DNA of 64,000 bases from CAZIRF01 sp964541755 (GCA_964541755.1 CAZIRF010000001.1:62001-126000); one strand, 5' to 3'. Counted from the first letter of the stretch, positions 45,201 through 53,731 are shown. Program-made: numbers and translations. The notes: generated from the letters alone by a model not told the origin.

Positions 45201-45290
45201 GAAGGGGCTATCAGCCTTGAGGTCGAGGACCTGCGCCTTCTTACACCACGATATTCACGAGCTTGTTCGGGACAACGATCACCTTCTTGA
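42195..45290 (+). CDS. dnaE2: DnaE2/ImuC-type error-prone DNA polymerase III alpha subunit
   Basis: 1031 residues. The polymerase core is intact: GRGSGAASIVAYCLGIT, the catalytic PDIDVDFAWDERD, then SFDGYSFCKPHSASYAMVSF and GKNATLTIGFMAISGLS (thumb and fingers), and a C-terminal OB fold ending VALDEGAISLEVEDLRLL. The N-terminal PHP domain is shortened, and the HCHS metal site reads LALRSAWSLLEG, so phosphoesterase activity is lost. There is no beta-clamp or tau-binding tail of the replicative form. The linker before the OB fold holds an AAGGCTGATAG copy. Together with imuB this is a damage-tolerance mutasome. ImuA and LexA were not seen in the window. The last 50 bases overlap leuS, which is convergent. 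Confidence 0.9.
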   Translation: MHERLALRSAWSLLEGPVPIERWVERLSAEACSAVAFCDRNSLYGLPEAFELFGEAGIDVIIACELSFGGLSVFAFVETSRGRSRLCELLTRIASASEPGAGSKPTGTTLAGSEPFDLLEELRRDAGGLVLATYNPLAAAALRDAGASMYVALSPGKFEALREGRRLGLSLIALDDAWFLEEGDRELHRVLRAIGTGKTVGSLDEGDIAEGVFLAAEDMEAAMASWPEALENRVRLAERCRGVPLFEGWQFPAVADAHRKLRALVYEGAERRYGELHEGVVERIEYELCVIGDMGFDDYFMILDEIVKMASRTCGRGSGAASIVAYCLGITNVDPIAYNLYFERFLNRSRKDPPDIDVDFAWDERDTLIERVIEHFGRDNCARVANHNRFRYRGALRECARAYGMSDEWTTHLETAAAEEAAGATSMTANANTTPSPARHEPLAHEVMALAARLEGLPRGLSMHCGGLVITPNEIWRHCPVYRSADGFPLLAWEKEGTQAAGLVKIDLLGNRSLAVIRDALAALGPAAPEPATWFPAEDPATVEALARGDSIGVFYIESPAMRQLQKKTGRGDFDHIVIHSSIIRPAANRFIAEYVRRLHGEPWASLDPRLDRLLAESYGILCYQEDVSRVAIALAGFDEAEADALRKLIAKKAGGAKMARYEERFRSGYATNAVSKEAVETVWSMMLSFDGYSFCKPHSASYAMVSFQSAWLRVHHPAPFMAAVLSNGGGYYRPGAYVSEARRMGLEVRGPCVNESVYAYSGKNATLTIGFMAISGLSLACANRIVDERDKNGPYRSLEDFTRRTRPGRDDAVSLAQAGALDALAPGCERSLQVRTVLCSGSPFMVKADSSTRQNELFAASPAVAYGSKQGAGALRPTPSFAPASKAMPAQIQAVRIAEFENLGFLRDGSVLSLYARELATVRRSYARDLPQLVGHKVVLAAWPVAHKEVWTSGGEVMSFISFEDETALYETVFFPEVYRRSRRLLMGQKALLVLGRVALDEGAISLEVEDLRLLTPRYSRACSGQRSPS
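44736..44746 (+). repeat. AAGGCTGATAG motif, copy in a dnaE2 linker
   Basis: Exact copy extended as AAGGCTGATAGTTCCACC. It encodes K-A-D-S-S-T in the linker before the OB fold, the same residues as in the chromate-type transporter tail. Confidence 0.6.
45208..45218 (-). repeat. AAGGCTGATAG motif, copy in the dnaE2 3' end
   Basis: Exact copy on the minus strand, inside the OB-fold coding region and just before the dnaE2/leuS overlap. Here the residues (AISL) fit the normal protein, so it may be coincidental. Confidence 0.4.
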
Positions 45291-47676
45291 TAGCCTTGCC
45301 CTCGGTAAATTCCTTGGTGCGGGGGCTCTCGAGGGCAATACGCTCAAGCTCCTCTTTGGGGGTATCGAGCGCAGCGGTAAACTTGTCACGCAACTTGCCG
45401 CAGATCTGGATGACAATCGTCACCTCGTCGTCCTTGGTAAGCGCCTCGTCAAAGAGGGGCCAGGCTTCGCGAGAAATTCCCCCGCTCTTGCCAATACGCT
45501 CCCACAGTTCCTCGCCCAGATGGGGGGCGTAGGGGGCTATCAGTTTGACCATTACTTCCATGGCCTCTCGCGGGAGTTCGTCGAGCTTGGCGAGTTCACT
45601 CGAGTAAATCATCATCTGGCTGATAGCCGTATTGAAGTTGAGGCTGTCGGTATCGGATGTGACCTTCTTGATCGTCTTGTGCATCAGCTTCAAGAGATCG
45701 CCCTCGACGGGCGTGTCGACAAGGGGTTTCTCGCTCAAGGCCCAGAGGCGCTCGAGGAAGCGGGAAGCCCCCACAAGGCCAGCGGTTGCCCAGGGCTTGG
45801 AGACCTCGAGGGGGCCCATGAACATCTCGTAGACACGCATGGCATCGGCCCCGAACTCGGCAATAATGTCGTCGGGGTTGATGACATTGCCGCGGCTCTT
45901 GGACATCTTCTGATTGTCCTCGCCCAAGATCATGCCCTGGTTCACAAGGCGCTGGAAGGGTTCCTTCGTGTTGACAACGCCGATATCGTAAAGGACCTTA
46001 TGCCAGAAACGGCTGTAGAGGAGGTGGAGCACCGCATGCTCGGTGCCGCCAATATAGAGATCGACCGGCATCCAGTACTCAACCGCTTCCTTCGAGGCAA
46101 AGGCGCCTTCATTCTTGGGGTCGAGGTAGCGCAGATAGTACCAGCAGGAGCCGGCCCACTGGGGCATGGTATTGGTCTCGCGGCGGGCAGTCGGATACCC
46201 GCACTTGGGGCAGGTGCAAGTGACCCAGTCCTCGATGGTTGCGAGGGGGGATTCCCCCGTGCCCGAGGGTGCGTAACTCGTTACGTCGGGGAGCTTGAGG
46301 GGAAGCTCGGATTCCGGCACCGGAACCGTGCCGCACTTGGGGCAGTGGACGAGGGGGATGGGTTCGCCCCAGTACCTCTGGCGGGCGAAGATCCAGTCAC
46401 GCAATTTATAGTTGATGGCCTTCTTGCCAATCCCCCTCTCTTCGAGCCAGGCCGTTATCTTCGCCTTCGCCTCGCCGGTAGGGAGTCCGTTGAACTGGGC
46501 GGAGTTGACGGTCCAGCCATCTGCGGCGGTACATTCGGCCGGAGGGGCACTGTAGTCTGCCGCCGGGTCAAAGGCTTCGTGGGTCACCGTGCGGATAAGC
46601 GGGAGATCAAAGGCCTTGGCAAAGTCCCAGTCCCGCTCGTCGTGGGCGGGAACGGCCATGATGGCCCCCGTCCCGTAGGAGATAAGGACGTAGTCGGCTA
46701 TCCATATCGGGATTTTGACCCCGTTTACCGGGTTTATTGCGTATGAACCGGTAAAGACGCCCGTCTTGTCCTTGGCGAGATCGGTACGCTCAAGGTCGCT
46801 CTTCTTTGCGGCCGCGTCGATGTAGGCCTCGACGGCGTTCTTTTGGGCATCACTTGTAATGCCGGCGACCAAGGGGTGTTCGGGCGAGAGGACCATGTAG
46901 GTCGCCCCGAAGAGGGTGTCCGGTCTGGTTGTATAGATCTCTATGGTCTCCTCGCGTCCATCCAGCTTGAAGTGGACATTGGCGCCCTCGCTCTTGCCAA
47001 TCCAGTTGCGCTGCATCAGCTTGACCGGTTCGGGCCAATCGAGGGTATCGAGATCTTCAAGGAGCCTCTCGGCGTATTCGGTAATCTTGAGTATCCACTG
47101 GCGAATTCGCTTGCGCGTCACCTTGGTGCCGCAGCGATCGCACTCGCCGTCTTTGACCTCTTCATTTGCCAAACCCGTCTGGCAGGAGGGACACCAGTTG
47201 ATGGGGGTATCGCTCTCGTAGGCGAGCCCCATTTCGAAGAGCTTGAGGAAGATCCACTGGGTCCACTTGTAGTAGTCGCTCTCGCAGGTTGAAATCTCGC
47301 GATCCCAATCGTAGGAAAAGCCCAGGGATTTGATCTGGCGGCGGAACATCTTGATGTTGTCGTTTGTGGTTATCGAGGGATGCGTCCCCGTCTTGATGGC
47401 GTAGTTCTCTGCCGGAAGGCCGAATGCGTCGAAGCCCATGGGGTGGAGAACGTTGTAGCCGTTCATGCGCAGAAAGCGACAGTAGATATCGGTGGCGGTA
47501 TATCCCTCCGGGTGTCCCACGTGTAGACCGGCACCAGACGGATAGGGGAACATGTCGAGGACGTAGCGGCGCTTCTCTTTGGGGAAGGCCGGGTCTTCAA
47601 CAGCCCGGAAAGTCTTGTGCTCGTCCCAAAATTTCTGCCATTTGGGCTCGATACGGTCGAAGGGGTACTTGGCCAT
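45241..47676 (-). CDS. leuS: Leucyl-tRNA synthetase
   Basis: 811 residues, full length for the bacterial enzyme. The HIGH motif is the variant in YPSGAGLHVGHPEGYTATD, the zinc-binding-type site is CPSCQTG...CDRCG, the editing domain includes TTRPDTLFGATYMVLSPEHP, and the KMSKS loop is KMSKSRGNVINPDD. The C-terminal domain ends VVPNKLVNIVV. It charges tRNA-Leu and edits mischarged norvaline. AAGGAG is 7 bases before ATG 47676. Its end overlaps the end of dnaE2 by 50 bases on the opposite strand. Confidence 0.97.
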   Translation of the reverse strand: MAKYPFDRIEPKWQKFWDEHKTFRAVEDPAFPKEKRRYVLDMFPYPSGAGLHVGHPEGYTATDIYCRFLRMNGYNVLHPMGFDAFGLPAENYAIKTGTHPSITTNDNIKMFRRQIKSLGFSYDWDREISTCESDYYKWTQWIFLKLFEMGLAYESDTPINWCPSCQTGLANEEVKDGECDRCGTKVTRKRIRQWILKITEYAERLLEDLDTLDWPEPVKLMQRNWIGKSEGANVHFKLDGREETIEIYTTRPDTLFGATYMVLSPEHPLVAGITSDAQKNAVEAYIDAAAKKSDLERTDLAKDKTGVFTGSYAINPVNGVKIPIWIADYVLISYGTGAIMAVPAHDERDWDFAKAFDLPLIRTVTHEAFDPAADYSAPPAECTAADGWTVNSAQFNGLPTGEAKAKITAWLEERGIGKKAINYKLRDWIFARQRYWGEPIPLVHCPKCGTVPVPESELPLKLPDVTSYAPSGTGESPLATIEDWVTCTCPKCGYPTARRETNTMPQWAGSCWYYLRYLDPKNEGAFASKEAVEYWMPVDLYIGGTEHAVLHLLYSRFWHKVLYDIGVVNTKEPFQRLVNQGMILGEDNQKMSKSRGNVINPDDIIAEFGADAMRVYEMFMGPLEVSKPWATAGLVGASRFLERLWALSEKPLVDTPVEGDLLKLMHKTIKKVTSDTDSLNFNTAISQMMIYSSELAKLDELPREAMEVMVKLIAPYAPHLGEELWERIGKSGGISREAWPLFDEALTKDDEVTIVIQICGKLRDKFTAALDTPKEELERIALESPRTKEFTEGKAIKKVIVVPNKLVNIVV
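45618..45626 (+). repeat. GGCTGATAG motif (9-base core copy) in leuS
   Basis: Core copy inside leuS, read in reverse as T-A-I-S-Q, a normal LeuS segment, so its position may be chance. Confidence 0.3.
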
Positions 47677-47723
47677 TCTGCGGCTCCTTGTCGAGAGATG
47701 AACGAGATTGATGCTGTTGATGA

Positions 47724-47752
47724 ATGATACCGGATAGCACTCTTGTGGGCAA
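47724..47752 (-). promoter_or_regulatory. Promoter of leuS
   Basis: TTGCCC (47752-47747), 17 bases, TATCAT (47729-47724), about 48 bases before the start. No T-box was seen, so control by tRNA-Leu is not evident. Confidence 0.5.
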
Positions 47753-47840
47753 GACAGGCCGGAATGTGTACAAATTGACTATGAATATCAAGTAGAGCCG
47801 TATATACTTGAGAAAATACCGCAAAAATGTGGGAGCACCC

Positions 47841-49943
47841 ATGCACATCAAAAAATACACCCTGCTGATGCCTGTCATCATCAGCATGCTCCTTCTTCTC
47901 TTGTCCTGTACCGTCAACAAAACAGTCCCCGAAGCCCATCGCGGCACCGTTGATTTGCGCGACCCTTCAATTCTTTCCTCCGGGCTTGTTCCCCTTGTCG
48001 GGGAATGGGACTTTTTCTGGCATCGCCTCTACACCCCGAAAAATCTTCCGCCTCTTGTCTCTACTTGGGCAGAACTCCCGGGGCTCTGGAACGATCTGCC
48101 GCAAACAAGCGGGCAGGACAACCGCGGCAGTGGCTATGCAAGCTACCATCTTCGCGTACTGTTGCCCGGGCAAGATCGCTACGCAATAAAAATACGCGAA
48201 TTCAACAACTCGTACCGGCTTTGGGCCAACGGCGAACTCCTGGGCTCTGTCGGTATTCCCGGGGAGAGCAAGGAGACAACACGCCCCTCATACCGGCGCG
48301 AAGAATACTACTTCGACAGCGGCGTACAGCTCGACCTCGTACTTCAAGTGGCCTGCTGGGAGCACCGCAAGGGCGGTCCCGAAGAATACATCTTCTTCGG
48401 CTACGACGACGACATCAAGCGCCTCAAGATAATGCTTCTCATTATCGACCTGTGCATTGGCGGGGCTGCCTTGGTTATTGGTCTGTATCACTTTTTCCTG
48501 TATCTCCATCGCAGGAAAGACAAGCTCTATCTGGTTTTTCTTCTTCTTTGCATTGTCATTCTGGTTCGATCGTTTTTCTGCGGCGAAAAAATCATTCTCA
48601 ATGTGTTTCCCGAATTCTCATGGCATATTTCAATGGATATCGATTACATATCCATTTATGTCATTCTGCCAATAATAATCGCACTCCTCTCGCGCATGTT
48701 TCCCGCTCTCAACGTCCCCTGGCTCACTTGGATCTACATTGGTTTGGCGGGCATACTTACGCTCGGCATGCTGCTTCCAGATACCATATACGCCACCTAC
48801 ACCATGAAGTGGTTTGAAGTATTGGCCATAGCATGCATGATTCACGGCAATATCATGTTGATAATTGCGACATGGCGACGCTATCCGCAGGCACTCACCG
48901 TACTTATCGGGTTTTTCATTCTCTGCCTCACCGCCGTAGCCGACATCCTCTTCATGAACCGCATCTTCCTCTTTCACGGACATATCCTGCACGTCGGTTT
49001 TTCGGTTTTCATGGCCTTCGAGGCCTTCTGTCTGGCCGGGCGATTTTCACAGGCGATGACGGCCAACGAACAAAACCTCGAACGCCTGCATCAGCTCAAT
49101 ACCTCACTCACCCGTTTTGTCCCCGTCGAATTCATGCACTTCCTCGAACGCGAAGCCTTTGCCGAAGGCGATGCAATCCTCCACATGGACACTGACATTG
49201 CACACATACACATTGCGCTTCAAGGGCTTGGAGCGCAGGGTATCGGGATTGCAGAAGCGACATCCGGTGCACTTGACCGCTATTTCGCACGCATAATTCC
49301 CCAGATTAGTGAAAACGGCGGCTTTGTCGAATCCCTCAAGGGCAACAAGCTCGTCCTGCTCTTCTCGGTAAGCGCCCAGAAGGCAGTCTCATCCTGTCTG
49401 CTCATACATCGCGAGTTCGAAGCAATTTCACGCGAAGGGATAAGCCCGGGGTCTGGTCCCGGCCCCGCATTGAACATGCATGCCGGCATTCACTGGGGGC
49501 CGCTGTCCGGCAGCCCGGGACACGATAGCAGGGACAGTTCACGCTGCGATGCAAGTCTCATCGCAGAGAAAGTCAGGGATCTTGCCACGCTGTTCGGCGC
49601 TCACTTGCTCCTTACCCAGGATGTCTGTCGCCAGCTGGGTTCCCTCGATGAATGGAACATGCGCTTCCTCTGCAGGCTGCGTGTGAAGACGCGTCTCATG
49701 CCAATCAGTGTGTACGAGGTGTTCACCTCCCTCCCCCCGGAGACCCGGGCGCTCACCCTTTCGACACGCGAACTCTTTGAAGTGGCCGTGCAGGACTTCT
49801 GGCACGGCTTGCGCGATGAAGCACTCGTTTCCTTCGAGCACGTCCTGCATATCCACCCCGAAGATGCATCGGCAGCCAAATACCGCGAGTGGATAAAAAA
49901 CCCCGAACTCTTCGCCACAGAGAGCGCCCTGCTGCGTCAATAA
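47841..49943 (+). CDS. 7TM-DISM-type receptor with degenerate nucleotide cyclase domain
   Basis: 700 residues from ATG 47841 (GGGAG upstream). A signal or lipoprotein-like N-terminus (LLLLLSC) is followed by a 180-residue 7TMR-DISM extracellular domain (GYASYHLRVLLPGQ, WANGELLGSVG). Seven hydrophobic segments span about 200-400. The C-terminal domain has class III cyclase layout, but the metal positions are lost: HMDTDIAHIHI replaces the FxDIxGFT motif and SLKGNKLVLLF replaces KxxGD. So it probably binds rather than makes a nucleotide, or acts as an adaptor. It is a lone gene that points away from leuS. Confidence 0.85.
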   Translation: MHIKKYTLLMPVIISMLLLLLSCTVNKTVPEAHRGTVDLRDPSILSSGLVPLVGEWDFFWHRLYTPKNLPPLVSTWAELPGLWNDLPQTSGQDNRGSGYASYHLRVLLPGQDRYAIKIREFNNSYRLWANGELLGSVGIPGESKETTRPSYRREEYYFDSGVQLDLVLQVACWEHRKGGPEEYIFFGYDDDIKRLKIMLLIIDLCIGGAALVIGLYHFFLYLHRRKDKLYLVFLLLCIVILVRSFFCGEKIILNVFPEFSWHISMDIDYISIYVILPIIIALLSRMFPALNVPWLTWIYIGLAGILTLGMLLPDTIYATYTMKWFEVLAIACMIHGNIMLIIATWRRYPQALTVLIGFFILCLTAVADILFMNRIFLFHGHILHVGFSVFMAFEAFCLAGRFSQAMTANEQNLERLHQLNTSLTRFVPVEFMHFLEREAFAEGDAILHMDTDIAHIHIALQGLGAQGIGIAEATSGALDRYFARIIPQISENGGFVESLKGNKLVLLFSVSAQKAVSSCLLIHREFEAISREGISPGSGPGPALNMHAGIHWGPLSGSPGHDSRDSSRCDASLIAEKVRDLATLFGAHLLLTQDVCRQLGSLDEWNMRFLCRLRVKTRLMPISVYEVFTSLPPETRALTLSTRELFEVAVQDFWHGLRDEALVSFEHVLHIHPEDASAAKYREWIKNPELFATESALLRQ

Positions 49944-50050
49944 AAGGATTGATCCTGCGCGTGCTTGAGTTGCGCTGAATCCAACAACGCAGCACTTGCT
50001 GCAGCGACGTTAGCAACATCAACCGGGACAAGTACGGCGGCGGCACCCAT

Positions 50051-50077
50051 AAAAAAACCCGCCCCAACGGGGCGGGT
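50051..50077 (-). terminator. Rho-independent terminator of the hyd operon
   Basis: On the minus strand, stem ACCCGCCCC / GGGGCGGGT with a 3-base loop followed by seven T. It is 87 bases past the hydA stop. The other 200 bases between the receptor gene and hydA show nothing else clear. Confidence 0.85.
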
Positions 50078-50163
50078 CAAAAGAATCTCTTGCAAACAAT
50101 AACCCGATGCCCGCCCCGCGAAGGGGAGGCCGGGCCCGAGGGCCCCGCCAGGCATCAGCCTAT

Positions 50164-51906
50164 TTATTTCATGTACAGCGGGCGCGGTTCGTAGTGCGTG
50201 TGGAGAAGCTCGTGGGCCTTGTGGCTGTTCGGCTTCTCCAGGAACTCCTCATACACCTGGGTGATGTAGGGGTTCTGGTGCGAGCAGCGGTAGGTCGACT
50301 TCTCGTCATCGTGGTAGATACCTTCGATACGCTTTGCGCGGACTTCGTCCGTGCAGCCATAGGGCTGGCCGCCACCGGCGATACAACCGCCGCGGCAGGC
50401 CATGACCTCGATGAACTGCCAGGGGCTGGGCTTGCCGGCATCGCGGGCTTCGCGCACCTTGTCGAGGACTGCCGCAATGTTACCCATCTGGTGGGCAATC
50501 GCAATCTTGACCTTGGTTCCGCCCATATCGACTTCTGCTTCCTTGACCCCTTCGAGGCCACGGGCCGGCATGAAGTCCACACTGCCCATTTCCTTTCCGG
50601 TTACCAGGACGTGAGCGGTTCGGACAGCCGCTTCCATAACACCACCGGTAGCACCAAAGATGGTGCCGGCGCCAGTGTAGGGACCGAGGGGGCTGTCGGC
50701 TTCTTCATCGGGAAGGTTGAGGATGTCGATCCCGGCCTGCTTGATCATGCGGGCGAGTTCGCGGGTGGTAATGGAGCAGTCGACGTCCCATTCGCCAGAT
50801 GACTTCATGTCATCGTTGCGATGGGTCTCGTACTTCTTGGCGGTACAGGGCATGACCGAAACCGAGTAGACCTTCTTGGGATCGATGCCGGCCTTGGGGG
50901 CCCAGTAGGCCTTGATCATGGCGCCCATCATCTGCTGCGGGCTCTTTGCCGTCGAGAAGTTGGGGATCATGTCGTCGTAGTACTTCTCCATGTAGTCGAC
51001 CCAAGCGGGGCAACAGGAGGTGATGAGGGGGATGTCGCCGCCCTTGGTAAGGCGGGTGACGAGCTCGGAGCCCTCTTCCATGATCGTAAGGTCGGCGGCA
51101 AAGTTGGTGTCGAAGACCGTCTCGAAGCCCAAGCGGCGAAGGGCCGCGTAGATCTTCTTGGTGATGACCGTACCGGGCTCGAGCCCGAACTCTTCACCAA
51201 GGGCAACGCGGACGGCCGGGGCAATCTGAACTACCGAATGGATATCCGGATCGCTCAGGCGGTTCCACACCTTGACGGTGTCGTCGCGCTCATAGATGGC
51301 GCCGACGGGACAGTGGGCCGCGCACTGGCCGCACTTGATACAGGGGCTGTCGCCCAGCGGGACATCGGCGGCAGAGGCAATGCGCCCCTTCTCGCCACGG
51401 CCCAGGAACTCGATGGCCCAGACGTTCTGCATGTCCTGGCAGACCTTGACGCAGCGGCCGCAGCGGACGCACTTGTCGGGGTTGAGGGTGATGGCAGGGT
51501 TGGAATCATCCACCGGAGTACCACGCAGGAAGTTCTCGTAGGGAACCTCGCGGATACCGAACTCGGCGGCGAGGGTCTGAAGTTCGCAGGACCCGCTGCG
51601 GGGGCACTGGAGACAGTCATTCGGATGGTTCGAAAGGATGAGCTCGAGAACGGTCCGGCGAACCTGAACGATTTCAGGATCATGGGTGATGATCGAGAGC
51701 CCCTCGTTGACCGGGGTTGTACAGGCGCGAACCATCTTGGGCGACCCCTCGATGCGAACAATACACAGACCACAGGCCGCCCAAGCAGGGAGGTCCGGGT
51801 TATAGCAGAGGGTCGGGATCTTTACGTTGACCTTCTTGGCAGCGTCCAGGATCGTTGTACCTTCCTCGACCTGAATGGCGATGCCATTTATCTTGCAGTT
51901 GACCAT
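50164..51906 (-). CDS. hydA: [FeFe] hydrogenase catalytic subunit of the bifurcating HydABC type
   Basis: 580 residues. An N-terminal [2Fe-2S] NuoG-like domain (CYNPDLPAWAACGLC) is followed by a His-Cys cluster region (HPNDCLQCPRSGSC) and two [4Fe-4S] sites (CVRCGRCVKVC, CIKCGQCAAHCP). The H-cluster motifs are complete: L1 TSCCPAW (296-302), L2 MPCTAKKYE (352-360) and L3 EVMACRGGCIAGGGQP. A long C-terminus contains CRGGC. In the HydABC complex it combines electrons from NADH and reduced ferredoxin to make H2. It is the last gene of the operon, 12 bases after hydB. Confidence 0.97.
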   Translation of the reverse strand: MVNCKINGIAIQVEEGTTILDAAKKVNVKIPTLCYNPDLPAWAACGLCIVRIEGSPKMVRACTTPVNEGLSIITHDPEIVQVRRTVLELILSNHPNDCLQCPRSGSCELQTLAAEFGIREVPYENFLRGTPVDDSNPAITLNPDKCVRCGRCVKVCQDMQNVWAIEFLGRGEKGRIASAADVPLGDSPCIKCGQCAAHCPVGAIYERDDTVKVWNRLSDPDIHSVVQIAPAVRVALGEEFGLEPGTVITKKIYAALRRLGFETVFDTNFAADLTIMEEGSELVTRLTKGGDIPLITSCCPAWVDYMEKYYDDMIPNFSTAKSPQQMMGAMIKAYWAPKAGIDPKKVYSVSVMPCTAKKYETHRNDDMKSSGEWDVDCSITTRELARMIKQAGIDILNLPDEEADSPLGPYTGAGTIFGATGGVMEAAVRTAHVLVTGKEMGSVDFMPARGLEGVKEAEVDMGGTKVKIAIAHQMGNIAAVLDKVREARDAGKPSPWQFIEVMACRGGCIAGGGQPYGCTDEVRAKRIEGIYHDDEKSTYRCSHQNPYITQVYEEFLEKPNSHKAHELLHTHYEPRPLYMK

Positions 51907-51918
51907 TCTTCCTTCTCC

Positions 51919-53709
51919 TTATTTCTTGAGGACGGCGCCGAATTTACAGGTGCGCTCACACTCACCGCACTTGATACACGCATTCTGGTCGATGACGTGC
52001 GGGCTCTTGCGCTCGCCGGAGATACAGGATACCGGGCACTTGCGGGCACAAAGACCGCAACCGATACACTTGTCCGGATCAATTTCAAAACGAACGAGGC
52101 TCTTGCACTTGCCAGCCGGGCACTTCTTGTCGACGATGTGCGCAAGGTACTCCTCGCGGAAGTTGCGCATCGTGGACAGGGTGGGATTGGCAGCAGAACC
52201 GCCCAACATACAGAGCGAGGCCTTGGTCATGGCCTTGCCGATGGACTCGAGCTTGTCGAGGTCATCCATCTCGCCATTGCCTTTCGCAATCTTGTTGAGG
52301 ATGGCCAGGATCTGGTGCGTACCGATACGGCAGGGCGAACACTTGCCGCAGGACTCGTCAACGCAGAACTCCATGTAGAAGCGGGAGACGTCCACAACAC
52401 AGTCGTCCTCATCCATAACGATAAGACCGCCGGAACCCATCATGGAGCCAAGCTTGGTCAGGCTCTCGAAGTCGATGGGGGTATCCAGGACTTTTTCGGT
52501 AAGGATACCGCCGGAAGGACCGCCGGTCTGGGCGCCCTTGAACTTCTTGCCGTCCTTGATGCCGCCGCCGATGTCGAAGATGATCTCGCGAAGGGTCGTC
52601 CCCATGGGAACTTCAACGAGACCAGAGTTGTTGACCTTGCCGGTAAGGGCGAAGACCTTGGTGCCCTTGGAGGTCTCGGTACCAATGGAGGCGAACCACT
52701 CGGGGCCCTTGGTAAGGATAACGGGGATGTTGGCCCAAGTCTCAACGTTGTTGATAACCGTGGGCTTGCCCCAAAGACCGCTTACCGCGGGGAAGGGGGG
52801 CTTGGGGGTAGGCATACCGCGTTCGCCTTCGAGGGAGCGCAGGAGGGCCGTCTCTTCACCACAGACAAAGGCACCGGCGCCAAGACGAATCTCGATGTCG
52901 AAGTCAAAGCCCGAATTGAGGATGTTCTTTCCAAGAAGGCCGTATTCGCGGGCCTGCTCGAGGGCGATCTTGAGGCGATCGATGGCGAGGGGGTATTCCG
53001 CGCGGATATAGACATAACCGGTATTGGCGCCAACGGTCTTGCCGCCAATGGTCATGGCTTCGATGATGGAGTGGGGATCGCCCTCAATGGTGGAACGATC
53101 CATATACGCCCCGGGGTCGCCCTCGTCGGCGTTACAGATGATGTACTTCGTCTCGTTGTTCTCTTTGCGGGTAAGCTCCCACTTGAGCCAGGTGGGGAAG
53201 CCGGCGCCGCCACGGCCGCGAAGACCGGCAGTCTTGAGAGTCGCGATGACATCCTCGCTCTTCATCTCGAAGAGAACTTTTTCGAGGGCGGCATAGCCGT
53301 CGCGGGCAATGTACTCATCGATGTTTTCGGGGTTGATAACGCCGCAGTTGCGCAGGACGATACGAACCTGCTTCTGATAGAACTCGATGTCCTCGACCGC
53401 GAGCTTGGTCTTCTTGCTCTCGTCCTGCTTGTACAGGAGGCGCTTTACCTCGCGCCCCTTGACGACCTGCTCGGCGATGATGTCGGCGGCGTCTTCGGGC
53501 TTCACTTCAACATAGAAGGAATCTTCGGGGAGGACCTTGACGATGGGGCCCTTTTCACAGAACCCGAAACAGCCGGTCTTGACGATCTGGACCTTGTCCT
53601 TGACGCCCTGTTTTTCCGCCTCTGCGAGGAGGTTCCGGAAAATGTCGTCACCCTTGTTCGACTCGCAGCCGGTACCACCGCAGACGAGTATGTAATGGTT
53701 GAATGCCAT
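51919..53709 (-). CDS. hydB: HydB, NuoF-like flavoprotein of the bifurcating hydrogenase
   Basis: 596 residues. A thioredoxin-like [2Fe-2S] N-terminus (CGGTGCESNKG, TGCFGFCEKG) precedes the NuoF core with FMN/NADH motifs GLRGRGGAGFPTWLKW and NADEGDPGAYMDR. A 4Fe-4S site CGKCSPCRIG follows, and then a C-terminal 2x[4Fe-4S] ferredoxin domain (CIGCGLCARKCP, CIKCGECERTC). It is the site of NAD(H) and FMN and of electron bifurcation. AAGGAG precedes ATG 53709. It follows the small ferredoxin gene by 22 bases. Confidence 0.97.
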   Translation of the reverse strand: MAFNHYILVCGGTGCESNKGDDIFRNLLAEAEKQGVKDKVQIVKTGCFGFCEKGPIVKVLPEDSFYVEVKPEDAADIIAEQVVKGREVKRLLYKQDESKKTKLAVEDIEFYQKQVRIVLRNCGVINPENIDEYIARDGYAALEKVLFEMKSEDVIATLKTAGLRGRGGAGFPTWLKWELTRKENNETKYIICNADEGDPGAYMDRSTIEGDPHSIIEAMTIGGKTVGANTGYVYIRAEYPLAIDRLKIALEQAREYGLLGKNILNSGFDFDIEIRLGAGAFVCGEETALLRSLEGERGMPTPKPPFPAVSGLWGKPTVINNVETWANIPVILTKGPEWFASIGTETSKGTKVFALTGKVNNSGLVEVPMGTTLREIIFDIGGGIKDGKKFKGAQTGGPSGGILTEKVLDTPIDFESLTKLGSMMGSGGLIVMDEDDCVVDVSRFYMEFCVDESCGKCSPCRIGTHQILAILNKIAKGNGEMDDLDKLESIGKAMTKASLCMLGGSAANPTLSTMRNFREEYLAHIVDKKCPAGKCKSLVRFEIDPDKCIGCGLCARKCPVSCISGERKSPHVIDQNACIKCGECERTCKFGAVLKK

Positions 53710-53731
53710 GCAGTATCTCCTTGTCTGGCCG

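Noticed and set aside
45618..45626. Treating the leuS GGCTGATAG copy as a placed motif
   Set aside because: It encodes a normal LeuS segment and may be chance, so it is listed with low confidence only.
50164..51906. Selenocysteine or NiFe hydrogenase
   Set aside because: All three H-cluster motifs of [FeFe] hydrogenase are present with cysteines and no in-frame TGA.
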